DNA of 10,029 nt from Megamonas hypermegale (GTDB taxonomy: Bacteria > Bacillota > Negativicutes > Selenomonadales > Selenomonadaceae). Below, in pieces: positions 1 through 6,638 of this stretch. The notes under the pieces were generated by a model. It saw only the letters and a list, made by a program, of their open reading frames with translations. It searched no databases and had not been told where the DNA came from. The stretch lies in assembly GCA_002314325.1 (NCBI GenBank), contig DCFC01000023.1, positions 1 to 10,029 on the forward strand, read 5' to 3'. The position numbers were made by a program, and so were the translations under genes. The number at the start of each line of letters is the position of its first letter. Position 1 is the stretch's first letter.

Positions 1-102
1 AATCTCCAACGCAGACAAAAATTCAGCATGAATAGCAAATTACAGTGCCAACAGCTCAAATTTAATTTCTGCTAAATACCCGAAGGCACAAGCCAAATTC
101 AA

Positions 103-180
103 AACGTTTCGAGCCATTGTACCGCCTATCTTCATAGAAAGGCTACGAAGGCTCGCCCAGTGCAGCGTAAGCGAAACGTT
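103..180. other. Structured noncoding segment with nested inverted repeats
   Basis: No credible gene is visible in 1-240. Within it, AACGTTTC (103-110) is complementary to GAAACGTT (173-180), GAGCC (111-115) to GGCTC (150-154), and 124-143 is a local hairpin: GCCT/AGGC and TCT/AGA arms, one A-A mismatch and a TCAT loop. The nesting gives a branched fold of about 78 nt. Function is unknown; it could be a dispersed intergenic repeat or part of the amylosucrase 3' untranslated region. The pairing is seen in the sequence; any role is inference. Confidence 0.4.
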
Positions 181-196
181 AAAAGGTTTCTTTTTG

Positions 197-230
197 GTTC
201 GTTTTTCTTTGACTTCAAAGAAAAATGAAC
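197..230. terminator. Long hairpin downstream of the amylosucrase gene, possible terminator
   Basis: Two 16-bp arms, 197-212 and 215-230, are complementary except at one position and are separated by only two bases. The hairpin starts 10 bp past the amylosucrase stop codon (241-243). On the minus strand it is followed by CAAAAAGAAACC rather than a clean T-run, so it is not a textbook intrinsic terminator. It may end or stabilise the amylosucrase transcript, or be a dispersed palindromic repeat. Confidence 0.45.
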
Positions 231-240
231 AATCCCCTCT

Positions 241-2217
241 TTATTTCTTTCGCCATAACCATAAACAGCTGTATGGTGCCATTTTTATGCCGGCTGCTTT
301 AAAGTCTTTCGTATCTGTCAAAAGTTCTGTGTACAGACCGTCTGTTTCGTTAATCCATGCCATCTGTTCGTTTTCGCTGAAGTTATATAAACCGATAAAT
401 CTTTCCTGCGCCGTTTCTCTTACTACAGCCAGCGTCGATTTTTCCCATGTCGGCAGAGTGTACATATCCGCATCAGCCTTAAATACATCATAAGAGCTGC
501 GGATTTTTTCCATTTTAGCCAGATTTTGATAAATCTTTGCCTGGATTGCCGTTTTGATTTTGCGTCTGCCGGCTTTGCGCCAGTTGAATACACCGCGGTG
601 TACATAGCGAGAATCGGCGCGTTTATCTGCGTCTTCATCTTCTTTATAGCTGTAATCGTTGTATTGGCCGATTTCATCGCCGCTGTAGATGACTGGGATA
701 CCCGACTGCGACAGCATGAACGCATGCAGCATCAAATCGAGCTGTATGCTTCTTTCGATACCGTCCTTATCTTTCAGTTTGTCATAGTATTCAATACCGC
801 AAAGCGAAGCGGTCGTACCGCAAAGACGGGCATCTCTTAAACGTTCATCGTCATTGTACAGTTCGCCGATACCGAATGAACCCGGCACTTTGCCCGTGAA
901 GAAATCGTTCAGATATTTTTTATGCGCAGCTTCATCTATGCCAAACTGGCGCAGGAAATCGTAGTCCAGTCCCCAGCCGATATCATCATGGCAACGCAGA
1001 TAATTCTGGAAGATATACTGTTTCGGCAAAGAAGATAAAATATCCATCTGGTGTTTTATCAGTGCCGTATCGCGCGTTGCCACCGTGTGCCACGTCGTCG
1101 CCATCGTCGTTACGTTGTAAAGCATATGGCATTCTGGTTTTTCCGGCGTGCCGAAATACGGTACAACTTTATCCGGAGCCATAACGACTTCACCCAAAAG
1201 CAGTACAGCCGGGCTTACAATTTCCGAAATCATGCGCATCATACGGACAATGGTATGCACCTGCGGCAGGTTGCGGCAGTTCGTGCCGAGCTGTTTCCAG
1301 ATGTACGGCACAGCGTCAAGACGGATGATATCAATACCCTGATTTACGAGAAACAGCATATTATAGACCATTTCATTGAATACGACCGGATTGCGGTAGT
1401 CCAAATCCCACTGATACGGATAGAACGTCGTCATGACGAATTTGTTGATATCGCTCAGATACGTGAAGTTGCCCGGCGCCGTCGTCGGGAATACCTGCGG
1501 GCAGTCTCTTTCAAACAGTTCCGGCATACTGTAATCATCAAAGAAGAAATATCTGTCCTGATATTCCTTGTCGCCGCTGCGCGCTTTGCGTGCCCATTCA
1601 TGTTCATCGGAAGTATGGTTCATGACGAAATCGAGGCAGACGCTGATGCCATTTTCATGACATTTTTCCGCCAGATTTTCCAAATCCTTCATCGTGCCCA
1701 AATCTTCCTGCACACTGCGGAAATCCGCCACAGCATATCCGCCGTCGCTTTTGCCCTTCGGTGAAGACAATAGCGGCATAAGATGCAAATAGTTTACATT
1801 GCTTTCCTGAATGTACGGCAGTCTTTTTTCAAAGTTCTTCAGCGTACCAGAAAAACAGTTTACATACATCATCATACCGAGCAGCTTATTGCCCTTGTAC
1901 CAGTCCGGCTGCTGTTCTCTTTCGATATCCAGCGCCTTCAAGTAATTCGGTCTGGCGATATAGAATTCTTTTATCTTCTTCATCAACTCGTCAAAATGAA
2001 CAAGCGGCTGCTTATCATCCTGATACAGCTCACAATAAAGCCATTTCAGCTCATCATAATGTTTATGTAAACGCTGACTGAAAACATTTTCATTGACAAC
2101 TGCCGGCTTTTCCGTTTTCGTTTTTGCTTTTTTTACGACTTTGACCGTTTTCGCAGCTGTCTTTTTCGTTTTTTTCATTTTTTTTGCTTTATCTTCCTTA
2201 TTTTCCAATTTACCCAT
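241..2217 (-). CDS. Amylosucrase-type GH13 glucosyltransferase
   Basis: A 658-residue GH13 enzyme. Amylosucrases cleave sucrose and transfer glucose to alpha-1,4-glucan, releasing fructose; some relatives mainly hydrolyse sucrose. Visible motifs are SDGGYAV (157-163), DFVMNHTSDEHEWA (196-209), GIDIIRLDAVPYIWKQLG (294-311, nucleophile D301), LLGEVV (acid/base E343), YLRCHDDIGW (406-415, stabilising D411) and DSRYVHR near the C-terminus. The D-A-V-x-x-I-W-K-Q-x-G run after the nucleophile is characteristic of amylosucrases. No signal peptide is seen, so it is probably cytoplasmic. Length is slightly above the roughly 630-650 residues usual for the family, because residues 1-37 form a tail holding 16 lysines. 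GGAGGG precedes the ATG by about 7 nt. The gene stands alone. The family call is firm; sucrose polymerisation versus hydrolysis cannot be decided here. Confidence 0.9.
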   Translation of the reverse strand: MGKLENKEDKAKKMKKTKKTAAKTVKVVKKAKTKTEKPAVVNENVFSQRLHKHYDELKWLYCELYQDDKQPLVHFDELMKKIKEFYIARPNYLKALDIEREQQPDWYKGNKLLGMMMYVNCFSGTLKNFEKRLPYIQESNVNYLHLMPLLSSPKGKSDGGYAVADFRSVQEDLGTMKDLENLAEKCHENGISVCLDFVMNHTSDEHEWARKARSGDKEYQDRYFFFDDYSMPELFERDCPQVFPTTAPGNFTYLSDINKFVMTTFYPYQWDLDYRNPVVFNEMVYNMLFLVNQGIDIIRLDAVPYIWKQLGTNCRNLPQVHTIVRMMRMISEIVSPAVLLLGEVVMAPDKVVPYFGTPEKPECHMLYNVTTMATTWHTVATRDTALIKHQMDILSSLPKQYIFQNYLRCHDDIGWGLDYDFLRQFGIDEAAHKKYLNDFFTGKVPGSFGIGELYNDDERLRDARLCGTTASLCGIEYYDKLKDKDGIERSIQLDLMLHAFMLSQSGIPVIYSGDEIGQYNDYSYKEDEDADKRADSRYVHRGVFNWRKAGRRKIKTAIQAKIYQNLAKMEKIRSSYDVFKADADMYTLPTWEKSTLAVVRETAQERFIGLYNFSENEQMAWINETDGLYTELLTDTKDFKAAGIKMAPYSCLWLWRKK

Positions 2218-2263
2218 TTTTATCCCTCCGCTTTATCAGCTATATACAGAATATTATTTGTCC

Positions 2264-2308
2264 TGCCGGTTTATTTTATGAAACAGTATGATTGCAATTT
2301 TACCGGCA
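2264..2308 (-). promoter_or_regulatory. Inverted repeat upstream of the amylosucrase gene, possible operator
   Basis: TGCCGGT (2264-2270) and ACCGGCA (2302-2308) form a perfect 7-bp inverted repeat with 31 bp between the arms, 47-91 bp upstream of the amylosucrase ATG. I could not find a convincing -35/-10 pair in this AT-rich stretch. The rest of the 328-bp gap (2218-2545) holds the 121-bp repeat at 2328-2448 and the metQ terminator. An operator role is a guess. Confidence 0.25.
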
Positions 2309-2327
2309 ATATAAAACTATTTACCTA

Positions 2328-2448
2328 TTGTGCCAGTTGATTTCCTAAAGCAGTATAATAGTTTATATTTAATGAGGTTAAGTGCCAACATCGAACATAT
2401 ACAAAGTATTATACTGCTGGCTACAGGCTTGATGTTTTATCATCACAA
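2328..2448 (+). repeat. MITE-like structured repeat, copy 1 (full length)
   Basis: A 121-bp element about 88% identical to the copy at 6639-6759. It starts TTGTGCCAG and ends ATCACAA. Inside, AGCAGTATAATA (2349-2360) and TATTATACTGCT (2407-2418) are perfect 12-bp inverted arms. AACATCGA (2387-2394), between those arms, is complementary (one G-T pair) to TTGATGTT (2429-2436) just beyond the right arm. The element is bracketed by an exact 13-bp direct repeat, ATAAAACTATTTA, at 2311-2323 and 2452-2464, as expected for a target-site duplication. It carries no ORF. It lies between the amylosucrase promoter region and the metQ terminator. Confidence 0.75.
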
Positions 2449-2490
2449 CAAATAAAACTATTTATATTATACTACATTTGCTCCAAATAG

Positions 2491-2529
2491 AAAAACAGAC
2501 GGAAACATTGCTGCTTCTGTCTGTTTTTT
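2491..2529 (-). terminator. Intrinsic terminator of the metNIQ operon
   Basis: AAAAACAGAC (2491-2500) and GTCTGTTTTT (2519-2528) are exact inverted arms. On the minus strand the hairpin is followed by a T-run and lies 17 bp past the metQ stop. The arms make it look functional in both directions, although no plus-strand gene reads into it. Confidence 0.8.
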
Positions 2530-2545
2530 CCGCCTGATAATTCCC

Positions 2546-3373
2546 TTAGAATGCCGGAACTACAGCGCCTTTATATTTTTCTTCGATGAATTTTTTCACC
2601 GTATCGGATTTTAAAGTTTTCATTAAAGCCTGGATTGCCGGTTTGTTTTCATCGCCTTCGCGAACGGCTACGATATTAACGTACGGAGAAGTGCTGTCTT
2701 CAATCATAAGTGCGTCTTTTTCCGGTACGAAGCCGGCCTGCATTGCATAGTTCGTATTGATAACGGCTGCATCTACATCATCAAGTACGCGCGGCAGCTG
2801 AGCTGCTTCAACTTCCTGAATTTGAATGTTTTTCGGATTGGCTGTAATACTCTGTACTGTAGCTTTGATATCGTTATTGTCCTGCAAAGTGATAACGCCT
2901 GCTTTTGCCAATAAAAGCAGTGCACGTCCGCCGTTTGTCGGGTCGTTCGGAATGGCAACGGTTGCGCCGTCCGCCAAATCATCAACTGCTTTAACTTTAT
3001 TGGAGTAAATCCCCATCGGTTCAATATGCACGCCGCCGGCGCTCGTAAGTTTTACGCTGTGTTCAGCTACAAATTCATCCAGATACGGCTGATGCTGGAA
3101 GAAGTTCGCATCCAGTTCACCGTCGTTCAGTGCCAAGTTCGGCTGAACATAATCATTGAATTCCACAATCTGCAAATCAATATTTTCTTTTGCCAGTTCC
3201 GGTTTAATCTGTTCTAAGATTTCAGCATGCGGTACTGCGGTTGCTCCCACTTTCAGCACCGTTTTTTCACCGGATGCACTGCCGTTATCTTTGGCAGCAT
3301 TGTCTGAGCCGCAGCCGGCAAGCGCGCCCACTGCAAACAACGCAGCCGCCAGAATAGTTAAGATTTTCTTCAT
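2546..3373 (-). CDS. metQ: MetQ, methionine-binding lipoprotein of an ABC importer
   Basis: A 275-residue NlpA-family (PF03180) substrate-binding protein that captures methionine outside the membrane and delivers it to MetI/MetN. The N-terminus is a lipoprotein signal: MKK, a hydrophobic stretch, then the lipobox LAGC with the lipidated Cys at residue 21. A Ser/Gly/Asp-rich linker runs to about residue 37. Family landmarks include GATAVPHAEIL (43-53), FFQHQPYL (91-98), VHIEPMGIYS (115-124) and a VAIPNDPTNGGRALLLL stretch (139-155). Length is normal. The GAGGAGG ribosome binding site stands about 10 nt before the ATG. It is the last gene of metN-metI-metQ, 24 bp after metI. Ligand specificity (L-methionine versus related amino acids) is inferred from the operon. 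Confidence 0.94.
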   Translation of the reverse strand: MKKILTILAAALFAVGALAGCGSDNAAKDNGSASGEKTVLKVGATAVPHAEILEQIKPELAKENIDLQIVEFNDYVQPNLALNDGELDANFFQHQPYLDEFVAEHSVKLTSAGGVHIEPMGIYSNKVKAVDDLADGATVAIPNDPTNGGRALLLLAKAGVITLQDNNDIKATVQSITANPKNIQIQEVEAAQLPRVLDDVDAAVINTNYAMQAGFVPEKDALMIEDSTSPYVNIVAVREGDENKPAIQALMKTLKSDTVKKFIEEKYKGAVVPAF

Positions 3374-3397
3374 TAATAAATCCTCCTCTTGAAATAT

Positions 3398-4051
3398 TTA
3401 TTTTTTGTTTAGCTTTTTAGCCAACAAATTACCTAGTAACTGTATCACCTGTACCAAAACGATAAGTACAATGACTGTCGCCAGCATTACTTCCGGATTG
3501 AAGCGCTGATAGCCGTAACGGATAGCCAAATCCCCGAGACCGCCGCCGCCGACAGCACCTGCCATCGCCGACTCGCCGATAAGCACGATGATAACCGTCG
3601 TCAGCTGCGATACAATGCTCGGCATCGCTTCCGGCAGAAGAACTCTGCGGATAATCTGATACGGTGTAGCCCCCATGGACAGAGCCGCTTCGACAAGACC
3701 GTACGGCACTTCCCTGAGCGAAGTTTCCACCAGCCGCCCGATAAGCGGAATGGACGCAATGATGAGCGGTACAATCGCCGCCGTCGTGCCGATGGAAGAA
3801 CCTACCACCAGACGGGTAAACGGAATAATTGCCACCATTAAAATAATGAACGGAATGGAACGCACGCAGTTGACGACTGCCGACAGCGTTTTATTGGCTA
3901 TGCCCAGTTCCAAAATCTGATTTTTGCCCGTTGCCAGCAAGAGCACGCCGAGCGGAATACCGATTGCGGAAGCGATGACCATGGACACTCCCACCATGTA
4001 TACGGTCTCGCCCAAAGCCTTAGGCAGTAACAGTAGAGCGTCGCTGAACAT
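3398..4051 (-). CDS. metI: MetI, methionine ABC importer permease
   Basis: A 217-residue integral membrane protein of the MetI-like permease family (BPD_transp_1), of usual length, with about five hydrophobic segments. The cytoplasmic EAA loop that docks on the ATPase is visible as EAALSMGATPYQIIRRVLLP (121-140). A conserved Gly-rich stretch, GAVGGGGLGDLAIRYGYQRF, lies at about 165-184, as usual in MetI. Its start overlaps the end of metN by 32 bp, and a strong GGAGG sits about 9 nt before the ATG inside the metN coding sequence, which suggests translational coupling. It forms the transmembrane channel with MetN and MetQ. Confidence 0.94.
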   Translation of the reverse strand: MFSDALLLLPKALGETVYMVGVSMVIASAIGIPLGVLLLATGKNQILELGIANKTLSAVVNCVRSIPFIILMVAIIPFTRLVVGSSIGTTAAIVPLIIASIPLIGRLVETSLREVPYGLVEAALSMGATPYQIIRRVLLPEAMPSIVSQLTTVIIVLIGESAMAGAVGGGGLGDLAIRYGYQRFNPEVMLATVIVLIVLVQVIQLLGNLLAKKLNKK

Positions 4052-5081
4052 ATCCTATCACCTCCACTTTCAAATCTTGCGCCATGAGCGCAGCAATTGC
4101 CTGTTTAATATCGTCTTCTTTGCCGTCAAGACCCACAATCATGCGGCCGTACGGCACCATTTGAATTTGCGACAGGTCGCCGAACAGTATGCTTATATCC
4201 AGTTTAGGGAACTGGCGCGCCAGATTGGCCATGACCGGATTGTCGGCCGATTCGCCGATAAACGTGAGACGCAAAAGCATTGTAGCGTCCTTAATATACG
4301 TTTTGCTGATTTTTCCCTGCCGATATGCCGCAGGCAGTTCATTACTGCTCAGCACGCTGATAAATTCTTTCGTAATCTTTTCCTTCGGATTGGTGAACAC
4401 TTCCAGCACCGTACCGTTTTCCGCAATAATGCCGCGGTCAAGCACGGCCACCTTGTCGCAGAGTTCCTTTATTACCTGCATTTCATGCGTGATTACCACG
4501 ACAGTGAGCTGCAATTTCTGATTGATGTCCTTTATCAGCTTTAAAATAGCTTTCGTCGTCTGCGGGTCGAGCGCACTCGTCGCTTCGTCGCACAGCAGAA
4601 TTTTCGTATCGTTGGCAAGAGCTCGGGCAATGCCCACGCGCTGTTTCTGTCCGCCGGAAAGCTGGGACGGATACTGATGCGCCTTGTTTTCCAGCCCTAC
4701 CAGTTTTAATAGCGGTTCCACTTTCGCCTTGATTTCCTCTTTCGATTTTCCCGCCAGTTTGAGCGGAAAAGCTATATTGTCATATACGTTGGAAGTGGAC
4801 AGCAGATTAAAATGCTGGAAAATCATGCCGATATCCTTGCGCGCCTGGCGAAGCTGGCTGTCGTTCATCGTTGTCAAATCCTTGCCGTCAACGATAACAT
4901 GGCCGGACGTTGGCCGCTCCAGCATATTTATGCACCGCACCAGAGTCGACTTGCCCGCACCGCTCAGCCCGATAATTCCGTAAATCTCGCCACGCTTTAC
5001 CGATAAATTGATATCCTTCAAAGCATGTACAGGACCGTTCGGTGTATCATAGGTTTTTACTATATCTTTCAATTCTATCAT
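4020..5081 (-). CDS. metN: MetN, methionine ABC importer ATPase with C-terminal NIL domain
   Basis: A 353-residue ABC ATPase that energises methionine uptake. It shows Walker [10 protein letters not shown] (38-46), the Q-loop at Q89 in MIFQH, signature LSGGQ (141-145), Walker B ILLCDEAT (161-168) and the H-loop His199. Residues from about 270 to 345 match the NIL regulatory domain, which in E. coli MetN binds methionine and mediates trans-inhibition. I chose the ATG at 5081 rather than the in-frame GTG at 5093. The GTG lies inside the GAGGTG ribosome binding site, which is correctly spaced (9 nt) for the ATG, and MIELKDI is the typical MetN beginning. It is the first gene of metN-metI-metQ. 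No S-box or T-box leader is visible upstream. Confidence 0.94.
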   Translation of the reverse strand: MIELKDIVKTYDTPNGPVHALKDINLSVKRGEIYGIIGLSGAGKSTLVRCINMLERPTSGHVIVDGKDLTTMNDSQLRQARKDIGMIFQHFNLLSTSNVYDNIAFPLKLAGKSKEEIKAKVEPLLKLVGLENKAHQYPSQLSGGQKQRVGIARALANDTKILLCDEATSALDPQTTKAILKLIKDINQKLQLTVVVITHEMQVIKELCDKVAVLDRGIIAENGTVLEVFTNPKEKITKEFISVLSSNELPAAYRQGKISKTYIKDATMLLRLTFIGESADNPVMANLARQFPKLDISILFGDLSQIQMVPYGRMIVGLDGKEDDIKQAIAALMAQDLKVEVIGYVQRRSTVTA

Positions 5082-5131
5082 ATAAACATACACCTCATAA
5101 ACCTCTAAATCTTATTACATTATTACAAATG

Positions 5132-5160
5132 ACAGTATCATAAAACTTAATTGTTGTCAA
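5132..5160 (-). promoter_or_regulatory. Probable metNIQ promoter
   Basis: On the minus strand, TTGACA (5160-5155) is followed after 17 bp by an extended -10, TG-A-TACTGT (-10 at 5137-5132). The -35 is perfect and the -10 is weak. This predicts a leader of about 45 nt before the metN ATG, too short for a SAM or T-box riboswitch. Confidence 0.5.
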
Positions 5161-5188
5161 ATACCAAAAATTTCCTTATTATTACTTA

Positions 5189-5253
5189 TTGTGCCAGTTT
5201 ATTTTTCAAAGTATTATACTGATGATTACAGGCTAGATGTTTTGCAAGCACAA
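5189..5253 (+). repeat. MITE-like structured repeat, copy 3 (internally deleted, 65 bp)
   Basis: It shares both ends with the 121-bp copies (TTGTGCCAGTT... and ...GATGTTTTGCAAGCACAA) but lacks about 56 bp between two AAAG words, leaving CAAAGTATTATACTG at the junction. The left arm of the internal 12-bp inverted repeat and the pseudoknot partner in the loop are gone. Flanks carry CTTATTAT at 5175-5182 and 5261-5268 (10 of 13 bases over a 13-bp alignment), at the offset expected from copies 1 and 2. It lies between the divergent metN and ygbA promoters. Confidence 0.6.
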
Positions 5254-5283
5254 AGGATGTCTTATTATAAACAGCACCTATCC

Positions 5284-5312
5284 TTGACATAAATTGTAAT
5301 AAACCGTACAAT
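5284..5312 (+). promoter_or_regulatory. ygbA-like gene promoter overlapped by a palindrome
   Basis: TTGACA (5284-5289) and TACAAT (5307-5312) are separated by exactly 17 bp, a near-consensus sigma-A promoter. The spacer and -10 are covered by the inverted repeat AATTGTA (5292-5298) and TACAATT (5307-5313). The core TTGTAA-N6-GTACAA has the 18-bp geometry of CRP/FNR-type sites such as those reported for HcpR. Binding there would be expected to repress. The promoter is well supported; the regulator is inference. Confidence 0.7.
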
Positions 5313-5359
5313 TAAATGAGAACTTATACTAAATATTACTAATTAGGAGAGATATCATC

Positions 5360-5791
5360 ATGGGAATTTTTTCAAAAATTTTGCCAAAGCGCAAACCTGT
5401 TGAAATAAAAAACAATGTACCGAAGGAAAAAGAAGAAATCCGTAAAACATTCGGTGTTTACTGCCACAGCCATCACGGCACGTCCGGAACGAAACTCTGT
5501 CCGAAATGTACGGCGCTGCTCAGCACGGTAATGGTAAAAATAGCCCGCTGTCCTTACGGCATCACCAAACCGATTTGCGAACGCTGCGACCGTCCGTGCT
5601 TCGGCGCGAAACAGACGAAAGAGTTCCGCGACATCATGCAGAGTACGCAGAAAAGAATGTTCCTGCGCCACCCAATGCTCGCATTCAAACATAAAATGAA
5701 AAGCTGGGGCGTGGATTATGCTAAACGCGAACAGGAAAAGAAACAGGAAGCTAAAGCAAAAGCTCGTGCCAAAAACAAAAAACAGAAATAA
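5360..5791 (+). CDS. ygbA: YgbA / nitrous oxide-stimulated promoter family protein
   Basis: A 143-residue protein of the YgbA_NO family (PF11756); E. coli ygbA is induced by nitric oxide under NsrR control, and its biochemical role is not settled. Seven cysteines are arranged as C35, C47-x2-C50, C64, C73-x2-C76 and C80, within CPKC, CPYG-x3-KPIC and CDRPC. This layout suggests a metal or Fe-S site. A conserved HP motif follows (RMFLRHPMLAFKH, 99-111). The last 25 residues are a Lys/Ala/Glu-rich charged tail, longer than I would expect for the family. The ribosome binding site AGGAGAG is about 8 nt before the ATG. The gene has its own promoter and terminator and converges on the Hrb-type gene. 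The family is confident; function is inferred from the family and its neighbour. Confidence 0.85.
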   Translation: MGIFSKILPKRKPVEIKNNVPKEKEEIRKTFGVYCHSHHGTSGTKLCPKCTALLSTVMVKIARCPYGITKPICERCDRPCFGAKQTKEFRDIMQSTQKRMFLRHPMLAFKHKMKSWGVDYAKREQEKKQEAKAKARAKNKKQK

Positions 5792-5796
5792 ACAAC

Positions 5797-5829
5797 AAGG
5801 CGGCAGAATTGATTTTCTGTCGCCTTTTT
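5797..5829 (+). terminator. Intrinsic terminator after the ygbA-like gene
   Basis: AAGGCGGCAGAA (5797-5808) pairs with TTCTGTCGCCTT (5815-5826) with one G-U, followed by TTTTT. It begins 5 bp after the stop codon. On the minus strand only GTTGTTTATTT follows, so it may also weakly end the converging gene. Confidence 0.85.
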
Positions 5830-5845
5830 ACTTTTCTAATTAATA

Positions 5846-6487
5846 TCATTGTTTTTCAAACATGGATTTCGGCTGTTTGCAGACAGGGCAGACAAAATCA
5901 TCCGGTTCCTGTGTCAAATCGCCTTCGTAAATGTAGCCGCATACACCGCAGACCCACGTTTCCTTATCCTGCTTCGCTTCCGGTGCCTGATAAGTAGGCG
6001 CATTCTTCGGCGCTTTGCCTTTGATTACTTCATGATAGTATTTGTACGTCATCGGCGTGTAATTGGATGTAACGACCGCATCCTTCACACGCGCCAAAAT
6101 CACAAAATGCGTTTCCATTTCCGTCATGGAGACAACTTCCGCCGTAATATGCGCACAGCTGTTTTCCTTCACTACTGGAAGCCCATCCATATATTCCCAG
6201 TCAAAAATATCACCGTCAAATTTATCCGTATCTCTGCCGGATGAAAAACCGAGTTTGGCGATTACATTCTGCGAAGTCTGCTCCGATAAAACGGATACGG
6301 CAAAACGGCCGCTGCGCTTAATACATTCATACGTATAATTTTTCTTGTTCATGCTGATAGCAATTACTGGATTGTCGCTCGTAATCTGGATGACCGTATT
6401 CACGATACAGCCCGTCGGTCTTTCGCCGTCCAGCGTGCCGATTGCATACATTCCGTAACTGAGTTTCCATAAAGCCGCCATTTCCAT
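5846..6487 (-). CDS. hrb: High-molecular-weight rubredoxin (flavin reductase-rubredoxin fusion)
   Basis: A 213-residue fusion. Residues about 5-155 are a flavin reductase-like, FMN-binding domain (start [24 protein letters not shown] at 26-36). After a linker (about 157-175), residues 176-213 are a short rubredoxin domain with iron ligands C180-x2-C183 and C200-x2-C203 ([22 protein letters not shown]). The same order is found in Hrb of Moorella thermoacetica, which passes electrons from NADH to the flavodiiron protein FprA for nitric oxide reduction. No flavodiiron gene lies in this window. AAAGGAG precedes the first ATG by about 9 nt; a second in-frame ATG two codons later is less well spaced. 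Electron delivery is established for the family; an NO role here is inferred, helped by the converging ygbA-like gene. Confidence 0.85.
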   Translation of the reverse strand: MEMAALWKLSYGMYAIGTLDGERPTGCIVNTVIQITSDNPVIAISMNKKNYTYECIKRSGRFAVSVLSEQTSQNVIAKLGFSSGRDTDKFDGDIFDWEYMDGLPVVKENSCAHITAEVVSMTEMETHFVILARVKDAVVTSNYTPMTYKYYHEVIKGKAPKNAPTYQAPEAKQDKETWVCGVCGYIYEGDLTQEPDDFVCPVCKQPKSMFEKQ

Positions 6488-6579
6488 TATTCAACACTCC
6501 TTTATAATAGATAATAATTATTTGTTGATATATATATTACCATATTATATATGAAAAATCTACTTAATTACCATACAAT

Positions 6580-6608
6580 TTGACTAAAAATAAAATTCAT
6601 GCCAAAAT
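6580..6608 (+). promoter_or_regulatory. Possible promoter for the EamA-family gene
   Basis: TTGACT (6580-6585), a 17-bp spacer and an extended -10 TG-C-CAAAAT (-10 at 6603-6608) would start transcription near 6615. This places the repeat at 6639-6759 inside a leader of about 175 nt. The remainder of the gap 6488-6789 is AT-rich. It holds the ribosome binding site of the Hrb-type gene and a minus-strand TATAAT (6549-6544) without a good -35. Confidence 0.4.
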
Positions 6609-6638
6609 ACATTAGAAAAAATTTTTCAGCAATATCTG

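Noticed and set aside
44..91. A fourth, degraded copy of the 121-bp repeat (AGTGCCAACA at 44-53, GGCACAA at 85-91)
   Set aside because: Only two short words match, and the conserved 12-bp inverted arms are absent; chance is sufficient.
1051..1764. A 237-codon open frame on the plus strand opposite the amylosucrase gene
   Set aside because: It lies wholly antisense to a gene with all GH13 catalytic motifs, has an Arg/His-rich composition typical of shadow frames, matches no family I know, and has no ribosome binding site.
2465..2475. TATTATACTAC just outside copy 1, nearly identical to the right internal arm of the repeat
   Set aside because: It lies beyond the flanking direct repeat, has no counterpart at the other copies and is AT-rich; treated as coincidence.
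3924..4544. A 206-codon plus-strand open frame across the metI/metN overlap
   Set aside because: It is antisense to two well-conserved transporter genes and shows no recognisable domain.
5219..5226. CTGATGA in the deleted repeat copy, resembling a hammerhead ribozyme core word
   Set aside because: No GAAA core partner or three-stem arrangement is present, and the full-length copies lack the word.
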